Shown in pieces: positions 45,377-56,116 of a stretch of 64,000 nucleotides of DNA; position 1 is the first letter of the stretch; each line of letters starts with the position of its first letter. The stretch lies in NCBI RefSeq assembly GCF_013348805.1, contig NZ_CP054690.1, positions 2,170,001-2,234,000 on the forward strand, in the 5' to 3' direction. Both the position numbers and the translations under genes were made by a program. The stretch is from Rhodococcus sp. W8901. GTDB lineage: Bacteria > Actinomycetota > Actinomycetes > Mycobacteriales > Mycobacteriaceae. Below the pieces are notes generated by a model. It saw nothing but the letters and a program-made list of their open reading frames with translations. It ran no database searches and was not told where the DNA came from.

Positions 45377-46666
45377 ATGTTCTCAGCGCGACGGACTCGT
45401 TGGACAGCAGGGGTTCTCGGCGTGTGGCTCGCGGCAGCGACCGCCGGGGTGGCCGGGGCGGCCCCCGCGCCCGCGGACTTCTATCAGGTCGCGGCGCCGC
45501 TCCCGGCCGGTGATCCCGGTGTCGTGCTGCGCACCGATCCGTACGCGCCGCTGCTGTCGATTCCGAACCAGGCGGGGCCGTGGCCGTCCGGTGCGAATCG
45601 GATCATGTACCGCACCACGGATGCTCACGGCGACGCCACCGCCGCGACCGCCACGTACTTCGACGCGAGCCTGCCGTGGGTGGGTGCGGGTGCGCGACCG
45701 CTCGTGGTCCTCGCGCCCGGGACGCAAGGGCAGGGCGACCAGTGTGCGCCGTCGAAGCTCATCGCCGAGGCGATCCATTACAGCCCGCCGCTCGATTTCG
45801 CGGTCGAGTACGAACTGCTGCAGGTGCACGCGCTGCTCTCCCAGGGCATCGACGTCGTCGTTGCCGACTATCAGGGCCTCGGTACCGAGGGCATGCACAG
45901 CTACGTCGACCGTCGCGCCGAGGCACACGCCGTGCTCGATGCGGCCCGCGCGGTGAAAGCGTTGCCGGGCACCCGGATCGGCGCGGACAGCCCGATCGGA
46001 CTGTGGGGGTACTCGCAGGGCGGGGGAGCGGCGGCGGCCGCGGCCGAACTGCAGGCCGTGTACGCGCCCGAACTGAACATCAGCGGAACCTACTCCGGCG
46101 GCCCCCCGGCCGATCTGCGGGCCGTCGCGGCCGCACTCGACGGCGGCCTCGCGGCCGGTCTTCTCGGCTACGCCGTCAACAACATCTACGCCGGCTACCC
46201 GGAGACCCGCGCCGAGATCGACGGTGCCCTGAGTCCGGCCGGGCGGCAGGCGCTGGACGACATCGCGAACCAGTGTGTCCCCGAGACGATCGCGCGGTAC
46301 GGCATGCACCGGACGTCGGAGTGGACGCGGGACGGACGATCGGTCGCGGAACTGATCGACGCGCTGCCGACGGTGCGCGCGGTGGTGGACGAGCAGCGCA
46401 TCGGCCGCGCGGTTCCGACCGCGCCGGTCCTGATCGTGCAGGGGCGCAACGACGACGTGATCCCGTACCCGCAGGCGCAGCAGCTCGCCACGGACTGGTG
46501 TGGAGCCGGTGCCACCGTCGAGTTCTCGACAGCCGAGTTTCCGCCGATCGCACCGGGGTTCATCGTCGGGCACGGCCTGCCGATGGTCTCGGGGCTGCCG
46601 CAGGCGCTCGACTGGATGACCGACCGGCTCACCGGGGCGCCGACCAAGTCCACCTGCACCGCCTGA
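45377..46666 (+). CDS. Secreted lipase (secretory LIP family)
   Basis: 429 residues. Signal peptide FSARRTRWTAGVLGVWLAAATAGVAGA. Alpha/beta hydrolase with GIDVVVADYQGLGTEGMHSY, nucleophile elbow GYSQGGG (nucleophile Ser), Asp in VQGRNDDVIPYPQAQQLA and His in VGHGLPMVSGLP. The pattern matches PF03583-type secretory lipases of Actinobacteria and Candida, which release fatty acids from triglycerides or other esters outside the cell. ATG 45377. Convergent with the CitE-like gene, with 3 bp between. Confidence 0.88.
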   Translation: MFSARRTRWTAGVLGVWLAAATAGVAGAAPAPADFYQVAAPLPAGDPGVVLRTDPYAPLLSIPNQAGPWPSGANRIMYRTTDAHGDATAATATYFDASLPWVGAGARPLVVLAPGTQGQGDQCAPSKLIAEAIHYSPPLDFAVEYELLQVHALLSQGIDVVVADYQGLGTEGMHSYVDRRAEAHAVLDAARAVKALPGTRIGADSPIGLWGYSQGGGAAAAAAELQAVYAPELNISGTYSGGPPADLRAVAAALDGGLAAGLLGYAVNNIYAGYPETRAEIDGALSPAGRQALDDIANQCVPETIARYGMHRTSEWTRDGRSVAELIDALPTVRAVVDEQRIGRAVPTAPVLIVQGRNDDVIPYPQAQQLATDWCGAGATVEFSTAEFPPIAPGFIVGHGLPMVSGLPQALDWMTDRLTGAPTKSTCTA

Positions 46667-46669
46667 CGG

Positions 46670-47509
46670 TCAGTCGAGGCCGAACACGTCGGCGAGGTGG
46701 GTGATCTTCTTGGCCTTGGCGAGTCGGGGCAGGTCGCTGCCGTCCCGTACCCGCTCGCCGTCGGAACCGAGGTCGGAGATCACGTCGTGGGCCCAGGTGA
46801 TATCGTGCGGGCTCGGGCTCAGCGCGCGGTTGACAGCCGACGCCTGATCCGGGTGCAGACACAGTTTGCCGGTGAGCCCGAGCGACACCGTCGCCTCGCA
46901 GTCCCGTTGCAGGATGGTCTCGTTCGCGGACACGGTGGGGCCGTCGATCGGGCCCCCGGCCAGTCGTGCGGCCCGGCTCGCGATCACCAGCCGTGAGCGC
47001 GGGTAGGCCATCGCCGTGACGTCGTCGCTCATCCCGGTGTCCCGGCGGAAGTCGCCGCTGCCGAACGCGAGCCGGAACGTGCCGTCCGCGCGGGCGATCT
47101 CGGGTGCCGCCTCGAGCCCGACCGCGGATTCGATCAGTGCCAGGACCGGGGTGTCCGGCAGCAGTTCGCTGGTCGCATCGACCTGTCCGCCGCTCTCCGT
47201 CTTGGCGAGCATCACACCCTGCAGGCCCGGGAGCCCGGTGAGGGCCCGCAGGTCCTGCTCCCAGTACGGGGTGGTGGCGTCGTTGATTCGCACCCACGCT
47301 TCGCCGCGACCGGACAGCCACGCGGTGACGGCGTCGCGCGCCTCGGGCTTGCGGTCGGGGGTGACGGCGTCCTCGAGGTCGAGGATGATCGCGTCGACGT
47401 GTTCGGGACGAGTGAAGCCGTCCGGTTTCGTGGCCGCGGTCAGGAGCCAGGAGCGGGCGAGGTCGGGGCGGACGGTGTGTCGCTCGGATTGCTGCGTGCG
47501 GGTCGTCAC
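46670..47509 (-). CDS. CitE-like HpcH/HpaI lyase
   Basis: 279 residues, TIM-barrel of the citrate-lyase beta-subunit-like family: RSWLLTAATKPDGF, DAIILDLEDAVTPDRKPEARDAV, WVRINDATTPYWEQDL, GVMLAKTESG, VLALIESAVGLEAAPEIA, LAFGSGDFRRDTG and LGLTGKLCLHPDQASAVNRA. The Mg-binding Glu and Asp are in IESAVG and GSGDF. No citrate lyase alpha or gamma gene is near, so it is a stand-alone CitE homologue like M. tuberculosis Rv2498c, acting on a CoA thioester. GTG 47509 with GAGGAGTC upstream. Confidence 0.88.
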   Translation of the reverse strand: MTTRTQQSERHTVRPDLARSWLLTAATKPDGFTRPEHVDAIILDLEDAVTPDRKPEARDAVTAWLSGRGEAWVRINDATTPYWEQDLRALTGLPGLQGVMLAKTESGGQVDATSELLPDTPVLALIESAVGLEAAPEIARADGTFRLAFGSGDFRRDTGMSDDVTAMAYPRSRLVIASRAARLAGGPIDGPTVSANETILQRDCEATVSLGLTGKLCLHPDQASAVNRALSPSPHDITWAHDVISDLGSDGERVRDGSDLPRLAKAKKITHLADVFGLD

Positions 47510-47580
47510 GGATCGACTCCTCGGGTGAAAGACCGTGCTCCTGTCATGGCTCCCATCGTGCCCCCGAAGCGTCGCTGCAG

Positions 47581-47982
47581 CTACTCCGGCGACGTGTGGT
47601 CGGTCACGGCACCCGCGCGCTTCGCGACCCGGCGTATCTGGATGATCCGCACGCCGCCCGCGAGCGCCATGATCAACGCGCCCGCGATGGCGGCCAGCAG
47701 CAGGCTGATGCCCGCCGGAAGCGTGAACTGCCATCCGAACAGCTGGAACGTCACGGAATCGAGGTTCTGCAGGATGAAGATCAGCAGCAGGATCGCGACG
47801 ACGATGCCAATGACCAGTCCGGTCCAGGTGGAGGCGGCCCGGGTACGCGCGATCTTGGCGGCGTCGTGGGTCGGGGCCGGCGCGGCGGCCTCGTGCCGGC
47901 CCTTCGCTGACGGTGTGGCGGCCGGCTCGTCGTGGACCGTCTCGTGAGCCCTGCCGGGGTCCTCGCTCGGTACATCGGTCAT
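47581..47982 (-). CDS. LapA-domain small membrane protein
   Basis: 133 residues. A charged N-terminal 50 residues, then two helices [21 protein letters not shown] and [22 protein letters not shown] around the loop [16 protein letters not shown], which is the LapA/DUF1049 signature, and a basic end. Inner-membrane protein of unknown role. ATG 47982; MGDDRH upstream is in frame but poorer. Confidence 0.8.
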   Translation of the reverse strand: MTDVPSEDPGRAHETVHDEPAATPSAKGRHEAAAPAPTHDAAKIARTRAASTWTGLVIGIVVAILLLIFILQNLDSVTFQLFGWQFTLPAGISLLLAAIAGALIMALAGGVRIIQIRRVAKRAGAVTDHTSPE

Positions 47983-48062
47983 GTGTCGATCATCACCCAC
48001 AGTATGGCGTTGCGCACGCGCATCGGACGTGGAGGCCGGGTAATGGGAGAATGGGCGACATT

Positions 48063-49175
48063 ATGACTGCCACTCCTGTTCCTCTCGTCTTCAATGCGCC
48101 GCGCCGCGGGATGCCGCCGCGACACCTCGCCGACCTCGACGCCGACGAGCGCAAGGCGGCGGTCAAGGAGTTGGGTCTTCCCGGTTTCCGTGCCGACCAG
48201 CTGGCCCGTCAGTACTACGGCCGGCTCGAGGCCGACTCGGAGAAGATGACCGACCTGCCCGCGGGAATGCGCGAGAAGGTGGGCGCGGCGCTGTTCCCGC
48301 AGCTGCTGACGGCCGTCAAGCACGTCGCGTGCGATGCCGGGCAGACCCGCAAGACGCTGTGGAAGGCGAACGACGGCACGCTGCTCGAGAGCGTGCTCAT
48401 GCGCTACCCGGACCGGGCGACGCTGTGCATCTCCAGCCAGGCGGGCTGCGGCATGGCCTGCCCGTTCTGCGCGACGGGGCAGGGCGGCCTGCAGCGGAAT
48501 CTGTCCACCGCCGAGATCGTCGACCAGGTTCGCGCCGCCGCGGCGGCCTTGCGGGACGGCGACGTCGAGGGCGGTCCGGGTCGCCTGTCGAACATCGTGT
48601 TCATGGGTATGGGGGAGCCGCTGGCCAACTACAAGCGTGTGGTGGCCGCGGTCCGTCGGATCACGTCGCCCGCACCGGACGGCCTGGGCATCTCGCAGCG
48701 CTCCGTCACCGTCTCGACGGTCGGGCTGGCCCCGGCGATCCGCAAGCTCGCCGACGAGGACATGTCGGTGCGTCTCGCGGTCTCGCTGCACACGCCCGAC
48801 GACGAGCTGCGCGACACCCTCGTGCCGGTCAACAACCGCTGGCCGGTGGCCGAGGTCCTCGATGCGGCGCGCTACTACGCCGACAAGTCGGGCCGGCGGG
48901 TGTCGATCGAGTACGCACTGATCCGGGACGTCAACGATCAGCCGTGGCGCGCGGACATGCTCGGCAAGAAGCTGCACAAGGCGCTCGGCCCGCTGGTGCA
49001 CGTCAACCTGATCCCGCTCAATCCGACGCCCGGCAGCGAGTGGGATGCCAGCCCCAAGCCGGTGGAGCGGGAGTTCGTCCGCCGCGTGCAGGCGCAGGGC
49101 GTCTCCTGCACCGTCCGCGACACGCGCGGTCAGGAGATCGCCGCCGCGTGCGGTCAGTTGGCCGCCGAGAACTAG
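48063..49175 (+). CDS. rlmN: 23S rRNA (A2503-C2) / tRNA (A37-C2) methyltransferase RlmN
   Basis: 370 residues. Radical-SAM motif CxxxCxxC in [17 protein letters not shown]. The motif [59 protein letters not shown] and the last catalytic Cys in [21 protein letters not shown] complete the family. ATG 48063; an in-frame ATG 12 nt upstream is possible. A strong hairpin follows. Confidence 0.96.
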   Translation: MTATPVPLVFNAPRRGMPPRHLADLDADERKAAVKELGLPGFRADQLARQYYGRLEADSEKMTDLPAGMREKVGAALFPQLLTAVKHVACDAGQTRKTLWKANDGTLLESVLMRYPDRATLCISSQAGCGMACPFCATGQGGLQRNLSTAEIVDQVRAAAAALRDGDVEGGPGRLSNIVFMGMGEPLANYKRVVAAVRRITSPAPDGLGISQRSVTVSTVGLAPAIRKLADEDMSVRLAVSLHTPDDELRDTLVPVNNRWPVAEVLDAARYYADKSGRRVSIEYALIRDVNDQPWRADMLGKKLHKALGPLVHVNLIPLNPTPGSEWDASPKPVEREFVRRVQAQGVSCTVRDTRGQEIAAACGQLAAEN

Positions 49176-49183
49176 GCCGTTCG

Positions 49184-49226
49184 ACGAAGAAGGACCCCGC
49201 ACCGAGAGTGCGGGGTCCTTCTTCGT
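49184..49226. terminator. Bidirectional terminator after rlmN
   Basis: 19-bp stem (arm ACGAAGAAGGACCCCGCAC, 49184-49202, with 49208-49226), loop CGAGA, between convergent rlmN and the DUF2631 gene; TT follows on the plus strand. Confidence 0.88.
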
Positions 49227-49252
49227 TGTCTTCGGTGCTGCGGCGGCGTCGC

Positions 49253-49522
49253 CTACCGCGGCTTGCGGCGCACGACCATGTCGCGAACGAGGACGAAGAC
49301 GATCGCACCGGCGAAGCCGATGAGGAAAAGGTCCTCGACCTTGCCGCTGTGGTTACCGATCATCATCAGCAGCAGGAACGCGGCGAAGAACCAGCCGGCG
49401 AAACGGAACGTTCGCGGAGCCTCGCCACTCCAGCCCCATGCGGCCGAGGGCACCTCGGCGGTGTCGACGTGCGCGGCGACGACGGGGTCGTTGGAAGTGG
49501 GGTCCAACTGGGTACCGGCCAC
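49253..49522 (-). CDS. DUF2631 small membrane protein
   Basis: 89 residues: polar N-terminus, the signature [31 protein letters not shown], a second helix [20 protein letters not shown] and a basic end RRKPR. Actinobacterial two-helix protein of unknown role, usually beside dxr. GTG 49522 with AGGAGG 8 nt upstream. Confidence 0.85.
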   Translation of the reverse strand: MAGTQLDPTSNDPVVAAHVDTAEVPSAAWGWSGEAPRTFRFAGWFFAAFLLLMMIGNHSGKVEDLFLIGFAGAIVFVLVRDMVVRRKPR

Positions 49523-49671
49523 GGCTCGATCCTCCTGATCATACGAATGCGCTATCGCCGCATATCGTGACATACGACCGTGCGTCGTACGAAGTGGGGT
49601 CCCGACCGTGTTGCCGCGGCCGAGATCAATCCTGTGTGATTCTCTCAGCATCCGTCAGGAACAATGGATCC

Positions 49672-50829
49672 GTGGCTGACACCCAACCGACTCGCGTCCT
49701 GCTGCTGGGCAGCACCGGTTCCATCGGCACCCAGGCCCTCGAGGTCATCGCCGCCAACCCCGACAAGTTCCAGGTGGTCGGGCTCGCGGCGGGTGGCGGG
49801 AACATCGACCTGCTCGCCCGCCAGATCCGCGAGACCGGCGTGAGCCGGGTGGCGGTCGCCGATCCCGCCGCGGCGGCCCGGCTGGACCTGCCCGGTGTGC
49901 TGTCGGGTCCCGACGCGGTCACCGAACTGGTGAAGGGGACCGAGGCCGACGTCGTGCTCAACGCGCTCGTCGGGTCGCTCGGCCTCGAACCGACCCTGGC
50001 GGCACTCGCGTCCGGCGCGCGTCTGGCGCTGGCCAACAAGGAGTCCCTCGTGGCGGGTGGTCCGCTGGTCACCGCGGCCGCCGCACCCGGCCAGATCGTT
50101 CCGGTCGATTCCGAGCACTCCGCGCTCGCGCAGTGCCTGCGTGGCGGCCGCGCCGAGGAAGTGGACCGGCTGATCCTCACGGCGTCGGGTGGACCCTTCC
50201 GCGGGTGGACGGCCGCGGCGCTCGAGGACGTCACACCCGAGCAGGCCGGCGCGCACCCGACGTGGTCGATGGGCCCGATGAACACCCTCAACTCGGCGTC
50301 GCTCGTGAACAAGGGGCTCGAGCTGATCGAGACGCACCTGCTGTTCGGCATCGACTACGACCGCATCGACGTCACGGTGCACCCCCAGTCGATCGTGCAT
50401 TCGATGGTGACGTTCACCGACGGCTCGACCCTCGCGCAGGCCAGCCCGCCCGACATGAAGCTGCCCATCGCGTTGGCCCTCGGCTGGCCGGACCGGGTGC
50501 CGGGTGCGGCCGCGGCATGCGACTTCTCCACCGCCTCGACGTGGACGTTCGAACCCGTGGATTCGGTGGTGTTCCCGGCGATCGACTTGGCGCGCCACGC
50601 CGGCAAGGCCGGTGGCTGCATGACGGCCGTCTACAACGCGGCGAACGAGATCGCGGCCGAGGCGTTCCTCGACGGCACGCTCCGGTTCCCCCGAATCGTG
50701 CGGACGGTCGAGCGGGTTCTCGCGGCCGGCGGCGAATGGGCCGCGCCTCCCGCTACGGTTGACGACGTGCTCGCCGCCGACGGGTGGGCCCGTGCACGGG
50801 CACGCGAGCTCGTGAAACAGGAGGGCTAG
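49672..50829 (+). CDS. dxr: 1-deoxy-D-xylulose 5-phosphate reductoisomerase
   Basis: 385 residues. NADPH motif [43 protein letters not shown] (metal Asp/Glu), [40 protein letters not shown] and [13 protein letters not shown]. Second step of the MEP isoprenoid pathway and the target of fosmidomycin. GTG 49672. Six bp separate it from rip1, so dxr-rip1 (and probably ispG) form one unit. Confidence 0.97.
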   Translation: MADTQPTRVLLLGSTGSIGTQALEVIAANPDKFQVVGLAAGGGNIDLLARQIRETGVSRVAVADPAAAARLDLPGVLSGPDAVTELVKGTEADVVLNALVGSLGLEPTLAALASGARLALANKESLVAGGPLVTAAAAPGQIVPVDSEHSALAQCLRGGRAEEVDRLILTASGGPFRGWTAAALEDVTPEQAGAHPTWSMGPMNTLNSASLVNKGLELIETHLLFGIDYDRIDVTVHPQSIVHSMVTFTDGSTLAQASPPDMKLPIALALGWPDRVPGAAAACDFSTASTWTFEPVDSVVFPAIDLARHAGKAGGCMTAVYNAANEIAAEAFLDGTLRFPRIVRTVERVLAAGGEWAAPPATVDDVLAADGWARARARELVKQEG

Positions 50830-50835
50830 AACCGC

Positions 50836-52065
50836 ATGGTCTTCGCATTCGGTGTGGTGCTGTTCGCCCTCGGTATCGGCGCGTCCATCGCGCTGCACGA
50901 GGCCGGGCACATGTGGACCGCCAAGGCCCTCGGCATGAAGGTCCGGCGCTACTACATCGGCTTCGGCCCCAAGATCTTCTCGTTCCGCCGCGGCGAGACC
51001 GAGTACGGACTCAAGGCGATCCCCGCGGGCGGGTTCTGCGACATCGCCGGCATGACGGCGGTCGACGAACTTGCGCCCGACGAGGTCGACCGCGCGATGT
51101 ACAAGCAGAAGGCGTGGAAGCGGATCGTCGTGATGTCCGGCGGCATCGCGATGAACTTCCTGCTCGGACTCGTGCTGGTGTTCATCCTCGCGGTCGGCTG
51201 GGGCCTGCCGAATTCGGAGGACCGCGCGGTCGTCGAGGGCACCGTGTGCGTGTCGCCGACGCAGAGTGCCGGCCCGGACTTCGCGCTCGCGGAGTGCTCG
51301 GGTGTCGGTCCTGCCGAGGCGGCCGGTATCCGTGCCGGTGACCTGATCACCGCGGTCAACGGTGAACCCACCCCGACCTTCGGTGACCTCGTGAAGAAGA
51401 CGCAGCCGTTGACCGGGACGGCGGACTTCACCGTCGAACGCGACGGGCAGACGCTCGTCATCCCGGTCCAGGTGCAGCAGGCGCAGCGGTACGTCAACAA
51501 CCCGGACTCCACCGAGCAGAACCCGCAGCCCCCGGTCTCGCAGGACGTCGGAGCGATCGGCATCCAGGCGCCCCCGGGCGTCGTGCAGTACTCGGCGCTC
51601 GCGGCCGTTCCCGCGTCGTTCGCCTACACCGGTGACATCTTCGTGCAGACCGCGCACGCGCTGACCCAGATGCCGGCGAAGGTCGTGGATCTGTGGACGG
51701 CGGTGACCGGTGGCGAGCGAGCGCTCGACACCCCGATCAGCGTCGTCGGCGCCTCGGTCATCGGCGGACAGGTCGCCGAGCGTGGTTTGTGGGAGGTCTT
51801 CGTCGGGCTGCTCGCCACGCTGAACTTCTTCCTCGGCATCTTCAACCTGCTGCCGCTGTTGCCGCTCGACGGCGGGCACATCGCCGTGACGATCTACGAG
51901 CGCGTCCGGAACTTCTTCCGGAACCTGCGCGGCAAGCCGGACGGCGGGCCGGTCGACTACATGAAGCTGATGCCGATCACATACGTGGTGGTGGTGATCG
52001 GCGGCGCCTACATGCTGCTCACCCTGACCGCCGACATCGTCAACCCGATCCAGTTGTTCCCGTGA
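50836..52065 (+). CDS. rip1: Rip1/RseP site-2 membrane metalloprotease
   Basis: 409 residues. Zinc motif HEAGH (residues 21-25) in the first helix, PDZ domain (about 130-230: [30 protein letters not shown]), LPLDGGH with the third zinc ligand Asp near residue 350, and four helices. Cleaves anti-sigma factors in regulated intramembrane proteolysis; in M. tuberculosis Rip1 (Rv2869c) lies between dxr and ispG exactly as here. Confidence 0.96.
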   Translation: MVFAFGVVLFALGIGASIALHEAGHMWTAKALGMKVRRYYIGFGPKIFSFRRGETEYGLKAIPAGGFCDIAGMTAVDELAPDEVDRAMYKQKAWKRIVVMSGGIAMNFLLGLVLVFILAVGWGLPNSEDRAVVEGTVCVSPTQSAGPDFALAECSGVGPAEAAGIRAGDLITAVNGEPTPTFGDLVKKTQPLTGTADFTVERDGQTLVIPVQVQQAQRYVNNPDSTEQNPQPPVSQDVGAIGIQAPPGVVQYSALAAVPASFAYTGDIFVQTAHALTQMPAKVVDLWTAVTGGERALDTPISVVGASVIGGQVAERGLWEVFVGLLATLNFFLGIFNLLPLLPLDGGHIAVTIYERVRNFFRNLRGKPDGGPVDYMKLMPITYVVVVIGGAYMLLTLTADIVNPIQLFP

Positions 52066-52144
52066 TCTCGGCGCTCGCTTCGAGCCGGACCGTGGAAACT
52101 CCCGAACGATAGACTTGCCCCGTACCAACGAAAGAAGGCGAAAC

Positions 52145-53299
52145 GTGACCAGCCCCGTCGGTTTGGGCATGCCCGATATTCCTGCGGTCCTCGCACCGCG
52201 ACGCAAGACCCGTCAGCTGATGGTCGGCAACGTCGGCGTCGGCAGCGACTACCCGGTCTCGGTGCAGTCGATGTGCACCACCAAGACCCACGACGTCAAC
52301 GCGACCCTGCAGCAGATCGCCGAGCTTACGGCGTCGGGCTGCGACATCGTTCGCGTCGCGTGCCCGCGGCAGGAGGACGCCGACGCGCTCGCGACGATCG
52401 CGAAGAAGAGCCAGATCCCGGTGATCGCGGACATCCACTTCCAGCCGCGCTACATCTTCGCCGCGCTCGACGCCGGCTGCGCCGCGGTCCGCGTCAACCC
52501 CGGCAACATCAAGGAATTCGACGGCCGCGTCAAGGAGGTCGCGAAGGCGGCCGGTGACGCCGGGATCCCCATCCGGATCGGCGTCAACGCCGGCTCGCTG
52601 GACCCGCGTCTGATGCAGAAGTACGGCAAGGCCACCCCGGAGGCGCTCGTCGAGTCGGCGCTGTGGGAGGCGGGCCTGTTCGAGGAGCACGGCTTCGGCG
52701 ACATCAAGATCTCGGTCAAGCACAACGACCCGGTCGTCATGGTCGAGGCGTACCGCCAGCTAGCGGCGCAGTGCGACTACCCGCTGCACCTCGGTGTGAC
52801 GGAGGCGGGTCCGGCGTTCCAGGGGACCATCAAGTCGGCCGTCGCCTTCGGCGCCCTGCTGTCCGAGGGCATCGGCGACACCATCCGCGTGTCGCTGTCG
52901 GCGCCGCCGGCCGAGGAGATCAAGGTCGGCGGGCAGATCCTGCAGTCGCTGAACCTGCGGCCCCGCAAGCTGGAGATCGTCTCGTGCCCGTCGTGTGGTC
53001 GCGCGCAGGTCGACGTGTACACGCTCGCCAACCAGGTGACCGCCGGGCTCGAGGGCATGGAGGTCCCGCTGCGGGTCGCGGTGATGGGTTGCGTCGTCAA
53101 CGGCCCGGGCGAGGCCCGCGAGGCCGATCTCGGTGTCGCGTCCGGCAACGGCAAGGGCCAGATCTTCGTCAAGGGCAAGGTCATCAAGACCGTCCCCGAG
53201 GCCCAGATCGTGGAGACCCTCATCGAAGAGGCGATGCGAATCGCGGAGGAGATGGAAGGCGGCGAGACGAGCGGCGCGCCGGTGGTCACCGTGAGCTGA
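52145..53299 (+). CDS. ispG: 4-hydroxy-3-methylbut-2-enyl diphosphate synthase (flavodoxin)
   Basis: 384 residues. TIM-barrel part with [60 protein letters not shown]; iron-sulfur part with Cys in [13 protein letters not shown] and [22 protein letters not shown]. Late MEP-pathway step using a 4Fe-4S cluster. GTG 52145 with GAAAGAAGG upstream, 79 bp after rip1. Confidence 0.97.
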   Translation: MTSPVGLGMPDIPAVLAPRRKTRQLMVGNVGVGSDYPVSVQSMCTTKTHDVNATLQQIAELTASGCDIVRVACPRQEDADALATIAKKSQIPVIADIHFQPRYIFAALDAGCAAVRVNPGNIKEFDGRVKEVAKAAGDAGIPIRIGVNAGSLDPRLMQKYGKATPEALVESALWEAGLFEEHGFGDIKISVKHNDPVVMVEAYRQLAAQCDYPLHLGVTEAGPAFQGTIKSAVAFGALLSEGIGDTIRVSLSAPPAEEIKVGGQILQSLNLRPRKLEIVSCPSCGRAQVDVYTLANQVTAGLEGMEVPLRVAVMGCVVNGPGEAREADLGVASGNGKGQIFVKGKVIKTVPEAQIVETLIEEAMRIAEEMEGGETSGAPVVTVS

Positions 53300-53422
53300 A
53301 ATCGGCCCACCTCGACGCACCTTCATGGCAATGTGGTCCCCAGATCCGGCACTGACAGCCCGACGCTGACAGACATCACGCCGAGCGGTCTCACAGAGAC
53401 GTGTGACGAAGGGGGTGCGTCA

Positions 53423-54259
53423 GTGCTCAAGCTCCTCGGGGCGAGGCAACTGGGCGGTCGGGACACCGCCGAGGTGCTGCGTGTGCTCGAATCGGACCCC
53501 GTCGCGGCATGCATGGTCGCGGCCAGGGTGCAGCATTCGGGGCTCGACCCCCGTGCACTGCAGGGTGAGATGTGGAGCCGCGGGGGCCCGGCGGAGTCGC
53601 TGTGTTTCGCGGGCGCGAATCTGGTTCCGCTGCTGGGGGAGCTGGACGACCTCCGGTCGTTCGCCGACCGGGCCAGTCGGTTTCCGCGGATGTGTTCGTC
53701 GCTGGTCGGACGGGCCGAGTTGGCGCTTCCGCTGTGGGAGTTGCTGGAATCCGACTGGGGCCCGCCGCGCGAGCTGCGATCCGAGCAGCCGCTGCTCGCA
53801 CTCCGCGACGAGCCGCTTGTGCGCCCCGATCCGCTGGTGCGGCAGGTGCGGATGGACGAGATCGAGTCGTATCTGCCCGCCGCGGTCTCGATGTTCATCG
53901 AGGAGGTCGGGATCGATCCGCGGGCCAGCGACGGCGGGCGGAGCTACCGACGTCGGGTCGCGAACCTGATCGCCTCGGGGCGGGCCTGGGCCCGGTTCGA
54001 GGACGGGGAAGTGGTCTACAAGGCGGAGGTCGGGTCGATGTCGGCCACCGTCGGCCAGATCCAGGGTGTGTGGGTCGATCCCGCGCGGCGCGGCGAGGGC
54101 CTGGGAGCGACCGGCACCGCGGCCGTCGCCGGTGCGGTCACCGCGCGGGGACGCATCGCGAGCCTGTACGTCAACAGCTACAACGAGCGCGCACGCCGAA
54201 CGTACGCGACGGTCGGGTTCACACAGGTCGCCACCTTCGCGACGGTGCTGCTCGACTGA
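53423..54259 (+). CDS. DUF4081 plus GNAT acetyltransferase (Rv2867c-like)
   Basis: 278 residues. The N-terminal DUF4081 part (VLKLLGARQLGGRDTAEVLRVLESDPVAACMVAARV) is followed by a C-terminal GNAT fold with the acetyl-CoA loop VWVDPARRGEGLGATGTAAVAGAV and VNSYNERARRTYATVGF. M. tuberculosis Rv2867c has the same place behind ispG. The acceptor is unknown. GTG 53423 with AAGGGGG upstream; longer in-frame starts exist but would read through non-conserved sequence. Confidence 0.88.
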   Translation: MLKLLGARQLGGRDTAEVLRVLESDPVAACMVAARVQHSGLDPRALQGEMWSRGGPAESLCFAGANLVPLLGELDDLRSFADRASRFPRMCSSLVGRAELALPLWELLESDWGPPRELRSEQPLLALRDEPLVRPDPLVRQVRMDEIESYLPAAVSMFIEEVGIDPRASDGGRSYRRRVANLIASGRAWARFEDGEVVYKAEVGSMSATVGQIQGVWVDPARRGEGLGATGTAAVAGAVTARGRIASLYVNSYNERARRTYATVGFTQVATFATVLLD

Positions 54260-54270
54260 TCGTTCGCCGG

Positions 54271-55071
54271 CTACGCGTACACGACGGCTCTCGTGACCTG
54301 CATCGTCTTTCGGTCGAGGTAGCAGAACAGCACCGCGTGCGCGCCGTCGACGGTGCACGTCGCCGTGACGGCGTCGCCCGCGGCAATGAGCTTCGTGACG
54401 TCCGCGACGGCTCGGCCACCGAGAAGATCGAGTGCGGTCCGGTCGCCGCGCTGCGCGGATTCGACCAGTCGGCGAACCGCCTGCTTCCCCCTCTCGCCGA
54501 CGCTGCGCACCGCGAGTCCGAACGCGAGCGAGCCACCGAGGCCCTGCAGGCGGAGCATGCGCGCGCTCATCGCCGCCGCGACACCGAGTTTCGCGCGGTC
54601 GATGCCCGCGACCTGAGCGAACATCGGCGCGACCTCCCAGTGCGCCGCGATCCGGCGGATGCGCGGCGCGCCGTCGTCGAGCGTCGTCTCGTACAGCAGG
54701 TGCATCGGGGCCTTCGCGACGACGCCGCCGCCAAGTCGGGTTTCGATCGTGACGTCGCGGACGACGTCCAGTCCGCTGACGATGTCGACGTTCTCGACGT
54801 GGAACCGGATGTCGTTGGGCGCGATGAAGGTGTCCCAGAAACGGGCGAGGGGCTCGCCGCCGCGGACATGGCTGCGGCGGTCGTAGAGACCACCGAGGAC
54901 GGGGCGTCCGCCCACCGGGTCCTCGACGACGTGACGGTCGGCGAACAGCCCCAGCCAGGCCTTCTTGTCGTGCACGGCGACGGCGGCGGGGGACTGCCGC
55001 GCCAACTCGAGCAGGTCCTCTGGGGTTGCCGTTCGCGTGATCGTGGTGGGCCCGGCCGGTGTCGCTGACAT
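54271..55071 (-). CDS. NTF2/SnoaL-fold protein
   Basis: 266 residues. Central SnoaL/ketosteroid-isomerase-like cone: DLLELARQSPAAVAVHDKKAWLGLFADRHVVEDPVGGRPV, GEPLARFWDTFIAPNDIRFHVENVDIVSGLDVVRDVTIE and RIRRIAAHWE. A second alpha+beta segment of about 100 residues follows (GLGGSLAFGLAVRS, DGAHAVLFCYLD). Possibly an isomerase or polyketide-related binding protein; the reaction is unknown. ATG 55071 lies 7 nt from a GATACT box. Convergent with the GNAT gene. Confidence 0.7.
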   Translation of the reverse strand: MSATPAGPTTITRTATPEDLLELARQSPAAVAVHDKKAWLGLFADRHVVEDPVGGRPVLGGLYDRRSHVRGGEPLARFWDTFIAPNDIRFHVENVDIVSGLDVVRDVTIETRLGGGVVAKAPMHLLYETTLDDGAPRIRRIAAHWEVAPMFAQVAGIDRAKLGVAAAMSARMLRLQGLGGSLAFGLAVRSVGERGKQAVRRLVESAQRGDRTALDLLGGRAVADVTKLIAAGDAVTATCTVDGAHAVLFCYLDRKTMQVTRAVVYA

Positions 55072-55144
55072 GGTCGCGAGTATCGCACAGAGGGTGGAAC
55101 GTGTTCCAGAAAACGGGGACACGTCCGGACGCGGGCTTCGGGTC

Positions 55145-56020
55145 TTACGGGAGCAGGCCCAGCCGCCGTGCCGCGACGACGGCCTCGCGCCGCGAGTGCG
55201 CATCGAGCTTGCTCATGGCGCTGCGCAGGTAACTTTTCACGGTCTCGGCCTTGACTGAAAGGCGCTCGGCGATAACGGCATTCGAGCAGCCGAGGGCAGC
55301 GTGACTGAGGACGTCGACTTCGCGCGGTGACAGAGTGACGGCGAGGGCGCCGCGATCGGGTTCCGGGGTCGATCCCACGCCGGCGAGTCGGCTCGACAGG
55401 TGGCGCAGCCGTTCCTGCAGCGCGGGGTCGTCGACGGTGTGCGCGAGGCTGCGGAGTTCGGCGTGGACGTCCCGGATCTCCTCGGTGTCGGCGCCATTCG
55501 GGGCGGTGCGCTCGGCGGCCGCCGCGTCGAGCAGTTGGACCCGCCGGTCCACCTCGTCGCGGATCGCGATCTCGTTCGCGAGGCGGCGACCGGCCTGCAT
55601 CATGACGTCGGCGATGCGGTCACCCAGTTGCACACGCTCGCGGATCGCGGCGTACATGACTGCGCGGGAGTTCCCGCGAACGACCACCGGCACCGCCAGT
55701 ACCGAGCAGAGTCCCTCCGCGAGGACCGGGCCGTCGTAGTGGTGGGTGATGGTGCGGGCCCGCCCGTAGTCGTGCACCGCCGCGGGGTTGCGGCGCGCGA
55801 CGACGTGTCCGCCCAGGCCGGATCTCTCGGAGACGGCCAGGCCGCGCAGGCCGTCGGTGTGGGTGCCGACGAACTCGCCCAGGTGCAGGGTGCCGTCGTA
55901 GACCTCCCCGCCGAACACGACCGGAACGATGCCGGTCGCGGCCACTTTTCGTAGTTCGGTGCGCAGTGCGTCGCGGTCACGCGGACGCAGCAGGGCCGTG
56001 GTGTGGGTGGGCACCCTCAT
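55145..56020 (-). CDS. GAF-LuxR family transcriptional regulator
   Basis: 291 residues. The N-terminal GAF-like sensor (about 20-180: LAVSERSGLGGHVVARRNPAAVHDYGRARTITHHYDGPVLAEGLCSVLAVPVVVRGNSRAVMYAA) is followed by a helical linker and a LuxR helix-turn-helix at the end (LSPREVDVLSHAALGCSNAVIAERLSVKAETVKSYLRSAMSKL). Probably controls the divergent acyl-CoA synthetase gene, 96 bp away. ATG 56020 with GGGGTG upstream. Confidence 0.85.
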   Translation of the reverse strand: MRVPTHTTALLRPRDRDALRTELRKVAATGIVPVVFGGEVYDGTLHLGEFVGTHTDGLRGLAVSERSGLGGHVVARRNPAAVHDYGRARTITHHYDGPVLAEGLCSVLAVPVVVRGNSRAVMYAAIRERVQLGDRIADVMMQAGRRLANEIAIRDEVDRRVQLLDAAAAERTAPNGADTEEIRDVHAELRSLAHTVDDPALQERLRHLSSRLAGVGSTPEPDRGALAVTLSPREVDVLSHAALGCSNAVIAERLSVKAETVKSYLRSAMSKLDAHSRREAVVAARRLGLLP

Positions 56021-56116
56021 CACCCCTTTCCGGGGGTAGCCGGTCGATGCTGTGACACGGATCATAGGTGGCACGACGGCCCCGCGGCGACGGGGCCCCG
56101 ACGACGAGGAGTGACG